A stretch of DNA of 22,670 nt from RYN-124 sp046262175 (GTDB lineage Bacteria > Actinomycetota > Actinomycetes > Mycobacteriales > SCTD01), in assembly GCA_046262175.1 (NCBI GenBank), contig JBHENF010000225.1, forward strand, positions 1 through 22,670. Direction: 5' to 3'. The notes beneath the pieces were generated by a model. That model was given only the letters and a program-made list of their open reading frames with translations, was not told where the DNA came from and made no database searches. The translations under genes were made by a program, and so were the position numbers. Positions 7,003 to 13,165 of the stretch are shown here, in pieces. Position 1 is the first letter of the stretch; every line of letters starts with the position of its first letter.

Positions 7003-8142
7003 TTAGTTCTTCCGCATCCGGACCTGAAAGCAGGTTCGGTAGCGCTCGGGGTGGTGATCGTCCGCCTCGTCCGCCTGGTCGACCGACAACTCCAGGCCGA
7101 GCGCATCTGACACCTTCTTCGCGGTCGCCAGACCCACGCCCATGCCTCCATCCTCAACTCGCCGCGCGGCCCTTGCACGGTACCCGGGCAGGAAGATGCG
7201 AGAAGTCTCGTCAGCCTCGATCCGCGGTCCGAGCGAGGTGAACCTGATGAGCACGGAATCGGCGTCCTCCTCGAAGGTCACAACGGCTTTCGAGTCAGCA
7301 GGCGCATACTTGACCAGGTTGTCCAACAGCGCCTGCGTGACCGCGCCCACGGCTTCGCTGTTGTACCTAGCCCAAGCGTAGGTCTCGCCCTCCAGGCGGA
7401 CGCCGAGGTCCTTCTGCCGCGCCTGCCAGTCATAGATGCGCACGTACTTCAAGACAAGCGAGTGGATCCGGAACCGCGACTCGTTCCCTAGCGCTCTGCT
7501 GATCTCGTTCAAGAAAACGAGTGCATCCATCTTGACCAACATCAGCTCGGTGGAGAAGAAGATCGCGCCCTCTATCGGTGACCGTTCGGCGGCGTCGGTG
7601 CTGTCCAGATCCGGGAACTTCTGCAGCAGGAGCGCCTCTGCATGCCCTCTGACCAACTTGACCAGCTGAAGGAAGTCATGGCTTTGATTCAGATTCTCCT
7701 CGAAGTCCTTGCGCAGCTGATCGGCCATGCTCTTATGCAGCTCGGGGTCGGATTCGAGTTGCTTCATCATTTCAGCGCGCGCCCGAGTGTGATCCTCGAC
7801 TACGCCGGGGCCGAGCTCCAGCGCCCGCGCGGCGGCGCCTGCGAGCTGACTCTGCTTCACGCGCCGCTCCGGCTCTTGCTTCTGCCTGCGCCGGCTACGA
7901 CGCGTGGGATTTGGCAGATCGACCGCGACGACGCCGGTGAGCACCCGATTTTCGTCGATTCGGCAGTAGGTAACGCCATAACGACACTGGGCCGCCTGCC
8001 CGGCCGGCGACGTGTGGTCGCCGGCGCACTCGCGTGTGGGACAGCTAGAACAGTCGGGGTGCACCCCTAGAAGCGATCCCGGGGTTAACCCGTCCTGGTG
8101 CAGCGTTGGGTACGGGAAGAGTCGCCAGATCGCCTCGCTCAT
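7003..8142 (-). CDS. Soluble histidine-kinase-like ATPase with N-terminal cysteine cluster
   Basis: Product of 379 residues with no membrane segment, so it acts in the cytoplasm. The N-terminus holds H28, C31, C34, C39, C53 and C60, a pattern suited to a metal or Fe-S site (inference). A basic linker (RRSRRRQKQ, 81-89) and a helical region follow. H155 in NQSHDFLQL, followed by LVKLVRGHAEALL, sits where a HisKA phospho-acceptor would be, but the box is degenerate (HD instead of HE, no proline). The C-terminus is a GHKL ATPase: N-box ALLDNLVKYAP (N275), a divergent G1 box TSLGPRIEADE (about 302-312) and a clear G2 box GGMGVGLATAKKV (332-344). The ATG at 8142 overlaps the upstream receiver gene stop by 4 bp (ATGA). 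Base composition is more A/T-rich than the chromosome. It is the likely partner of that receiver; its signal is unknown. Confidence 0.8.
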   Translation of the reverse strand: MSEAIWRLFPYPTLHQDGLTPGSLLGVHPDCSSCPTRECAGDHTSPAGQAAQCRYGVTYCRIDENRVLTGVVAVDLPNPTRRSRRRQKQEPERRVKQSQLAGAAARALELGPGVVEDHTRARAEMMKQLESDPELHKSMADQLRKDFEENLNQSHDFLQLVKLVRGHAEALLLQKFPDLDSTDAAERSPIEGAIFFSTELMLVKMDALVFLNEISRALGNESRFRIHSLVLKYVRIYDWQARQKDLGVRLEGETYAWARYNSEAVGAVTQALLDNLVKYAPADSKAVVTFEEDADSVLIRFTSLGPRIEADETSRIFLPGYRARAARRVEDGGMGVGLATAKKVSDALGLELSVDQADEADDHHPERYRTCFQVRMRKN

Positions 8143-8774
8143 CCGGTGAACAGTTTGACGGTCTTGACGCCGACTCCCACGATGGTGACCACCTTGTCCA
8201 CCTTCTTCGGGTCGCTGAGGGCTTTGCTTAGGTAGCTCGCGAGGCCAGCCGTGCTTCCCTGACGAAAAGCCTTCAACGCCTTATCCACAGCTTTCGGTGC
8301 TAGGGCAGCATCTTCCGCCAGCGTGCGGTTCATCGCGGCGATGAAATACCCCGGCGTCGCGCGCCGGAGCAGCAGCTCGTCAACCACCTCCTTGTAGTTG
8401 ACGTAGCTCATGCCCTTGTCCAGCACTGCGTCGGCGAGGCGGATGTACTCGTTCGACGTGATCGCTTGCGGCTTCGACGAGTAGACGATTACGGGTTGAG
8501 CTGGATTCGTGACCTTGATGTGGTTGAGGATGCCCAGTCCCTGAAGGTCGGGACTCTCCTTGAGGCCGACACCGTTCACGTCCAGCAAGATCAATTGGTA
8601 GTGGCCGTCAGTGAGTTGCGACAGGTTCTTGATCGCAGACCAACGCTCGAAGTGATAGCCGTCCCTCTCGAATGTGGCGAGCGCCGGGAAGACGTGGTCG
8701 TCGATGACCAGGACCCGCGCCTCCTTTCGCACCGTCTCGATGGATGGGGCGGGGATCGGCTTGGCTCCGAACAT
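8139..8774 (-). CDS. Response-regulator-like receiver protein with unknown C-terminal domain
   Basis: Product of 211 residues, first gene of the cargo operon. Residues 19-137 form a receiver domain with the usual phosphorylation residues: acidic pair D25-D26 (LVIDDH), phospho-acceptor D65 (LILLDVNG), hydroxyl residue S99 or S100 (VIVYSSKP) and lysine K120 (VLDKG). Residues 138-211 are not a recognisable DNA-binding domain. They are helical and Ala/Lys-rich, and end in a hydrophobic stretch with basic residues (KVVTIVGVGVKTVKLF, 194-209) that could be an amphipathic, membrane-touching or pore-forming tail (inference). The ATG at 8774 fits a leaderless start 6 bp after a -10 element. With the overlapping kinase gene it forms a self-contained phosphorelay with no visible regulatory target. 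Confidence 0.8.
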   Translation of the reverse strand: MFGAKPIPAPSIETVRKEARVLVIDDHVFPALATFERDGYHFERWSAIKNLSQLTDGHYQLILLDVNGVGLKESPDLQGLGILNHIKVTNPAQPVIVYSSKPQAITSNEYIRLADAVLDKGMSYVNYKEVVDELLLRRATPGYFIAAMNRTLAEDAALAPKAVDKALKAFRQGSTAGLASYLSKALSDPKKVDKVVTIVGVGVKTVKLFTG

Positions 8775-8780
8775 GGCGTG

Positions 8781-8809
8781 AGGCTAGTGCCGGCCGCTCC
8801 TGTGGATCA
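8781..8809 (-). promoter_or_regulatory. Probable promoter of the receiver/kinase operon
   Basis: On the minus strand TAGCCT (8786-8781) ends 6 bp before the ATG at 8774, with TGATCC 17 bp further upstream as a weak -35. The spacing implies a leaderless transcript and gives the cargo its own promoter, independent of the integrase. Confidence 0.4.
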
Positions 8810-8878
8810 GTCTTCTCCCGCGGGAGGGACCAATATCCACGCGCCGCCGTCGCCCGCGGCTGCCCGCAACTGGTCCAG

Positions 8879-8900
8879 TGGCAACCAAATTGGCACCACC
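8879..8900 (+). promoter_or_regulatory. Putative integrase arm-type sites, right end
   Basis: TGGCAACCAA (8879-8888) and TGGCACCACC (8891-8900) start 12 bp apart, matching the phasing of the left pair at 4881 and 4893. They end 78 bp before the right core. CGCAGGTCAG recurs at 8934-8943, 35 bp from the core, mirroring 4817-4826. A small palindrome ACTGG-T-CCAGT (8869-8879) adjoins the pair. Confidence 0.5.
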
Positions 8901-8978
8901 AACAGGACCGACCGTGTCAGAGTGAGCGGTATCCGCAGGTCAGAAGGGGTCCGCAGAGATGCGCCAAGACATCGTGCT

Positions 8979-8998
8979 TGGCACTGGGAGTTCGCCGG
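8979..8998 (+). repeat. attR: attR core, 20-bp direct repeat (right copy)
   Basis: Identical to 4762-4781. Read in the peptidase frame it again gives A-W-H-W-E-F-A-G followed by TAG at 9000-9002. The two flanking mismatches with attL (GCT for GCC, GGT for GGG) are both silent. This is the displaced original 3' end of the M15 peptidase gene. Confidence 0.9.
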
Positions 8999-9415
8999 TT
9001 AGGCGTTCACCCGTTGCAGCAGCCGTGCGCACTCCGCGCAGATCAACGGCGTGTCCGCTGGGAACGCTGCGTTCTCGCGGCTGAGTACCACCTGCCCGCT
9101 GCACAGCACCACCGGCGATGAGCCGGCAATCGCGTGCAGGCGCACGTCACCGTCGACGTACCCGCTCCCGAGCAGGTGCTTCGGCGCCGTCCGCGGCTCG
9201 GGCAGCGCGATGACCCGGTCGAGGGCGATCCGCCCGCTGCACTGCGCGTGCTGCCGGAGGAACGGCACCAGGTCGGCCAGCGCGCGGCTGTCCGCGGCCT
9301 CAGCCGCGACGTCACGCCGTACGCCGCAGGCGAGGCACCGGTAGGCGAGCCCATGCTCCACAGGGTGAGCATCGCGGTCGAGCAGCCGAGGAGCCACCAC
9401 CCGTTCCGGCCCCAT
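8999..9415 (-). CDS. Small cysteine-rich (CxxC) hypothetical protein
   Basis: Product of 138 residues that I do not recognise. It carries two CxxC pairs (CLAC at 27-30, CAEC at 126-129) plus single C59 and C105, suggesting a zinc-binding fold. There is no signal peptide or membrane segment. It lies 14 bp after the DUF3352-like gene and is probably the last gene of the minus-strand operon. Its TAA stop (9001-8999) overlaps the predicted original TAG stop of the M15 peptidase (9000-9002), so before the element inserted the two genes met tail to tail. Confidence 0.65.
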   Translation of the reverse strand: MGPERVVAPRLLDRDAHPVEHGLAYRCLACGVRRDVAAEAADSRALADLVPFLRQHAQCSGRIALDRVIALPEPRTAPKHLLGSGYVDGDVRLHAIAGSSPVVLCSGQVVLSRENAAFPADTPLICAECARLLQRVNA

Positions 9416-9429
9416 CGCGGATGGCCCGG

Positions 9430-10845
9430 CTAGCGGAAGGTCACCCGCAGCCGGAACGACCCGTCGCCGGAGCTGTCCGCGCTTGCCGTCATCCCGAACG
9501 CCTCGACGCGCTCGAGCTGGCTGGAGTCGGGCCCGAACAGCCGCACCGCGCGCGGCACGTCCACGAAGACGACGAGCCCGGCATCGTCAGCGTCCGGCAC
9601 CGCGCGACGGAAGGCGTCCTGCTCCCCCAGCGTGCCGTCGGCCGCCACCCGGTCGACGACGGCGGCGGTGCTGCCGCCGACGAGCCCGTCGGAGGTCCGG
9701 CGTACGAGGGCCGGGTCCCCGAGCGTCTGCAGCACCCGCTGCAGCGACGTCAGCGCCCGATCCGGGTCCTTCGTCGTCGTGCGTACGGCGAACCCGGGCG
9801 AGCCGCCCTCGCCCAGCAGCGCCACGACCGCGTCCGTCCCCAGCAGCGCCGGCAGGTCGTCGGCGACGCTCAGCCCGGTGAGCTGCTCCAGCTGGGCGAC
9901 CGCCGCCTGCTGCTGCTTCAACCCCTTCTGCAGCGCCTCGCCGACGCCCGCGGCGCCCACCGCTGCCACCACGTCGGACGGCAGCTGCTGCACGAGCCGC
10001 GTCGGCTTCGTCAGCGCCGCGTTCTTCTCGGCCACGCCGATCGACTCGCCGGTCACCTCGAGGAACGCGTCCCCCACGTGCACGCCCGCGACCACGTACC
10101 CCTTCGGCTCGACCGACCCGCGCAGCTCGTCGGGTGCTGCGGCGTACGCACCGGCGACGTCCACCCACGCCGTCGCCACCTGGTTGCCCTTGAGCTCGGC
10201 GACGGCCTCGGTGTAGGCGTCCGTGTCCCCGAGGTGCTCGTCGGCTGCGGCGTAGCGGTCCGCCAGCTGCTGCGTCGGCGCGAGCACCGCCCAGTCCTCG
10301 TCGGCGACGAAGGCGAACGCGACGTCCTCCTCGCTGTCGGCGATCAGCTTCCTCAGTCCCGTACGCGCCTTGTCCCGATCCGTGACCTGCACCGCGACCA
10401 CCGGGGCCACCGTGTCGCCGGCGGGCACGGCCGCGATGCCGATCCGGTCGCCGAGCCACGGCTCCACGTCCTTCGCGAAGTCGACCTGGTCCGTGCTCTC
10501 CAGCGCCTGGCGGAGCAGGTCGCTGATGACGGTTCCCTCGCCGCGCGTCTTGAGCTGCGGGAACTTCTTGGTAAGGCGGTACGCAGCGACCTTCTGGTCG
10601 GCGGCCGGGTCCAGGTCCACGGTCAGCGCGGCTACGGCGTCGCGCGGCAGCACGTCGTCCGCGTGCGTGCCGCCGCTGGCGAAGACCGCCGCGGTCGCGA
10701 CGCCGGCAGCCGCCACAGTCAGCGCGCCGACCGCCGTCAGCGCGACGAGCAGCGACGACGCGCGCGCACGTGGGGTCGGCGTGAAGCCGCCGAGCAGGTC
10801 TGTCCCAGGTCCGGTCATCGCGGCATCGTGCCGCAGATCGATCAT
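9430..10845 (-). CDS. DUF3352-like membrane-anchored protein
   Basis: Product of 471 residues with a short cytosolic N-terminus, one membrane segment (about 31-55, SLLVALTAVGALTVAAAGVA) and a large extracellular domain. Repeated alternations of conserved hydrophobic strands, and phrases such as DRIGIAAVPAG and DDLPALLGTDAVVALLG, resemble the DUF3352 family, whose function is unknown. The ATG at 10845 overlaps the stop of the mannosyltransferase gene (ATGA), which favours this start. An ATG at 10818 would shorten the protein by 9 residues. The open frame extending to 12027 is a shadow of pimB'. Confidence 0.78.
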   Translation of the reverse strand: MIDLRHDAAMTGPGTDLLGGFTPTPRARASSLLVALTAVGALTVAAAGVATAAVFASGGTHADDVLPRDAVAALTVDLDPAADQKVAAYRLTKKFPQLKTRGEGTVISDLLRQALESTDQVDFAKDVEPWLGDRIGIAAVPAGDTVAPVVAVQVTDRDKARTGLRKLIADSEEDVAFAFVADEDWAVLAPTQQLADRYAAADEHLGDTDAYTEAVAELKGNQVATAWVDVAGAYAAAPDELRGSVEPKGYVVAGVHVGDAFLEVTGESIGVAEKNAALTKPTRLVQQLPSDVVAAVGAAGVGEALQKGLKQQQAAVAQLEQLTGLSVADDLPALLGTDAVVALLGEGGSPGFAVRTTTKDPDRALTSLQRVLQTLGDPALVRRTSDGLVGGSTAAVVDRVAADGTLGEQDAFRRAVPDADDAGLVVFVDVPRAVRLFGPDSSQLERVEAFGMTASADSSGDGSFRLRVTFR

Positions 10846-11927
10846 CCCGTCAGGAGCCCTCGCAAACGCTCCGCCAGCACGTCCCAGCGCCACTCCTGCT
10901 CGACCCACTCCCGGCCGCGCGCACCCATGCGCCGCGCGCGGTCGAGATCGGCGAGCAGCCCGGCGACAGCCGCGGCCACCTCGGCGACAGACGTGCCGTC
11001 CACCACGTGCCCTGTCTCGCCCTCCAGCACCGCGTCCGGCGAGCCCCCCGACCGGCCCGCGACCACGGGCAGCCCCGTCGCGGAAGCCTCGAGGAACACG
11101 ATGCCGAGCCCCTCGACCTCGAGGCCCCTGCGGCGCGTACGGCACGGCATCGCGAACACGTCCCCGGCGTCGTAGTGCGCCGGCAGCTCCTGCCACGGGA
11201 CGGAGCCGGTGAAGAAGACGTGCTCGTCCGCCATCGCCTCGAGCTTGTCCCGGTACGGCCCACCTCCGACGAGCAGCAGGGCCGCGTCGGGCACCTGACG
11301 GCGGATCTCCGGAAACGCGCGGATGAGCACGTCTTGCCCCTTGCGCGGGACGAGCCGGCTGACGCACACGACGACTGGGCGGTCGCTCAGCCCGTACCGG
11401 CTCCGGATCTCGTCGCCACCCGCGCCGGGACGGAAGGCGGCCGGATCGACGCCGGACGGAAGCCGGGCCAGCCGCGGCAGCACCGGCGCGAGCCGCGCGC
11501 GGGTGTACTCCCCCAGGTACGTCACCACGTCGACGTCGCGGCCGATCCGGCGCAGCACCTGCCGGGCGCCCGGCAACATCGCCCAGCCCACCTCGTGGCC
11601 GTGGGTGCTTGCCACCGACCGCTCCAGCGCCAACGGCTTCGCCAGCAGCCCCAGCGGCGCCGCGGCTCCGAACCAGACGCGGTCGCAGCCCTCGGCGCGC
11701 GCGATGTCGCGGGCACGGCGGAGCACGTCGGGCGTCGGCAGCATCAGCGAGGTCGGGTGCCGGACGACGGGGAAGCCCTGCGCCGCGTCGAAGGCGGCCG
11801 CGTCCTTCCACGCCGGCGCGTACACCACGACCTCGTCCTGCGGGAGCCGGGAGGCGAGGCTGTGGACGAAGGCCTGGATCCCGCCGGGCCGGGGCGGGAA
11901 GTCGTTGGTGACGACGAGAGTCCTCAC
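10842..11927 (-). CDS. pimB: GT4 mannosyltransferase, PimB'-like
   Basis: GT-B fold glycosyltransferase of 361 residues, closest in pattern to actinobacterial PimB', the GDP-mannose-dependent enzyme adding the second mannose to phosphatidylinositol monomannoside at the cytoplasmic membrane face. Seen: the N-terminal glycine motif TNDFPPRPGGIQ (7-18), THGHEVGWAMLPGARQ (108-123), the donor-site R191 and K196 in SRLVPRKGQD, the PCRTRRRGLEVEGLGIVF segment (261-278) and the EX7E pair E272/E280, then GLPVVAGRSGG. The GTG at 11927 overlaps the M48 stop (GTGA) and gives the family's usual beginning; a GTG at 11945 would add six residues. It is coupled at both ends to envelope genes. A related GT4 specificity cannot be excluded. 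Confidence 0.85.
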   Translation of the reverse strand: MRTLVVTNDFPPRPGGIQAFVHSLASRLPQDEVVVYAPAWKDAAAFDAAQGFPVVRHPTSLMLPTPDVLRRARDIARAEGCDRVWFGAAAPLGLLAKPLALERSVASTHGHEVGWAMLPGARQVLRRIGRDVDVVTYLGEYTRARLAPVLPRLARLPSGVDPAAFRPGAGGDEIRSRYGLSDRPVVVCVSRLVPRKGQDVLIRAFPEIRRQVPDAALLLVGGGPYRDKLEAMADEHVFFTGSVPWQELPAHYDAGDVFAMPCRTRRRGLEVEGLGIVFLEASATGLPVVAGRSGGSPDAVLEGETGHVVDGTSVAEVAAAVAGLLADLDRARRMGARGREWVEQEWRWDVLAERLRGLLTG

Positions 11928-13165
11928 CTGTGCAGCCGCTCCCACTCCCGCGCGATCGCGATCCGCTCCGTCGTCGACGGGTGGGTCGCGAAGACGAGGT
12001 ACGCGAACCGGTTCGGCTCGAGGTCACCGAGGTTGGTCCGGGCGAGCCGCTGCTCGCTCGCGATGAAGGTCGCCGGATCGCGCGTCAGGTCCAGCGAGTG
12101 GACGTCCGCGCGGGCCTCGATCCGCCGCGACACGACGTTCGTGACGGGCGACAGCAGCAGGGTCCCCAGGGCGACGACGAACAGCAGAAGCGCGATCACC
12201 CGCGGGTCGCCGACGCCGAACGCGCCGGCGCGGCGGACGAGGCCGCTCGTGAGCAGCAGCGCGAGCACGCAGACGCCGGCGGCCGCCCCGACGGCGCCCA
12301 GCAGCGTCCCGTGCAGCACGTCCTGCCGCTTCGCGTGCCCCAGCTCGTGCGCCACCACGAGCTCCACCTCCTGCGGCGTCGCCGTCCGCACGAGGGTGTC
12401 GTAGAGCACGATCCGCCGGGTGGAGCCGAAGCCGCTGACGTAGGCGTTGAGCGCGGTCGTCCGGCGGGAGGCGTCGGCGACGAGGACGTCCTTCACCGGC
12501 ACGTGGTCGCGCTCGGCCAGGGCGAGCAGGTCGATCCGCAGCTCCCCCGCCGGCAGCGGGCGGAAGGAGTTGAAGACCGGCTCGACGACCAGCGGGTAGA
12601 CGAACGAGCCGAGCAGGACGAACGCTGCGGTGACGCCGGCAGCCCAGGCCCACCACGTCCGCGGGGCGATGCGCACCAGCCCGAAGACGGCCACCAGCAC
12701 GACGCCGGTCAGCGCCGTCGACACCAAGACGCCCTTGCCCACGTCGGTGAGCCAGGAGCCCCAGGTCTGGGTGGACAGCCCGTAGCGGCGCTGCACCCGC
12801 TCGGCCTGCGCGGCCAGCGGCAGCGTGACCAGCCGGCCAGCGGCGGTCAGCGCGAGCGTGCCGAGCAGCACCTGCCACGCCCACCCCCGGGCCGGCGAGA
12901 CCCCCGCGATGAGCCGCGCGCCGAGCGGCGTGAGCCCGAGCAGCCCGGAGAACAGCAGACCGAGGACGAGCGACGCGTACGCCGGCGGGCGCACCGCGTC
13001 GTGGTACGCCACCTCCCGGGCCACCTCCGCCGCGGAGAAGTCACGGGCGACGTCCACGTGCGGCGTCGCGCCCGGCAGCACCGTCCACGGCACGGTCAGC
13101 ATCAGCAGCGCACCGAGACCCGCGAGCAGGACCAGCAACGTGACGACGACCGGCGTCCGGTTCAC
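11924..13165 (-). CDS. M48 family (Ste24-like) membrane metalloprotease
   Basis: Zinc endopeptidase embedded in the cytoplasmic membrane, 413 residues, near the usual Ste24/CAAX protease 1 length. It has an N-terminal membrane segment (about 5-24), further segments around 63-88, 95-115, 146-165 and 172-192, then the catalytic region: EPVFNSFRPL (195-204), VAHELGHAKRQD (271-282, ligands H273 and H277, catalytic E274) and a second glutamate ligand E350 in RRIEARADVHSLDL. Two more membrane segments lie at about 293-312 and 322-342. The GTG at 13165 overlaps the upstream gene's stop (GTGA). Bacterial relatives usually act in membrane protein quality control; the substrate here is unknown. Confidence 0.9.
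   Translation of the reverse strand: MNRTPVVVTLLVLLAGLGALLMLTVPWTVLPGATPHVDVARDFSAAEVAREVAYHDAVRPPAYASLVLGLLFSGLLGLTPLGARLIAGVSPARGWAWQVLLGTLALTAAGRLVTLPLAAQAERVQRRYGLSTQTWGSWLTDVGKGVLVSTALTGVVLVAVFGLVRIAPRTWWAWAAGVTAAFVLLGSFVYPLVVEPVFNSFRPLPAGELRIDLLALAERDHVPVKDVLVADASRRTTALNAYVSGFGSTRRIVLYDTLVRTATPQEVELVVAHELGHAKRQDVLHGTLLGAVGAAAGVCVLALLLTSGLVRRAGAFGVGDPRVIALLLFVVALGTLLLSPVTNVVSRRIEARADVHSLDLTRDPATFIASEQRLARTNLGDLEPNRFAYLVFATHPSTTERIAIAREWERLHR

Larger units (their letters stand above)
4762..8998. mobile_element. Compact integrated element in the 3' end of the M15 peptidase gene
   Basis: A segment with a unit length of 4217 bp, bounded by perfect 20-bp direct repeats (4762-4781 and 8979-8998). 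It holds a tyrosine integrase gene (frameshifted), a hairpin-rich noncoding left region and a two-gene histidine kinase/receiver cargo. No replication, transfer, capsid or excisionase gene was found, so it is an integrative cassette, or a remnant or satellite of a larger element. Short motifs inside each end are placed at matching distances from the core, as expected for integrase arm sites. The cargo is visibly richer in A/T than the flanks. Ends are seen directly; mobility is inferred. Confidence 0.88.

Noticed and set aside
6260..7006. 248-residue third-frame open frame over the integrase C-terminus
   Set aside because: Conserved integrase motifs (HDARH, GHS, NIYQHV) are in a different frame at the same place, so this frame is a shadow.
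4762..8998. tRNA gene as integration target
   Set aside because: No cloverleaf or anticodon stem is present at either core. The core is coding sequence of the M15 peptidase.
8466..9002. Plus-strand open frame ending in WHWEFAG
   Set aside because: Not a gene: only its last codons are meaningful, being the displaced end of the M15 peptidase gene at attR. The rest is antisense to the receiver gene.
10846..12027. Upstream extension of the DUF3352-like frame
   Set aside because: It is a shifted reading of pimB' and is Arg/Ala/Gly-rich without motifs.
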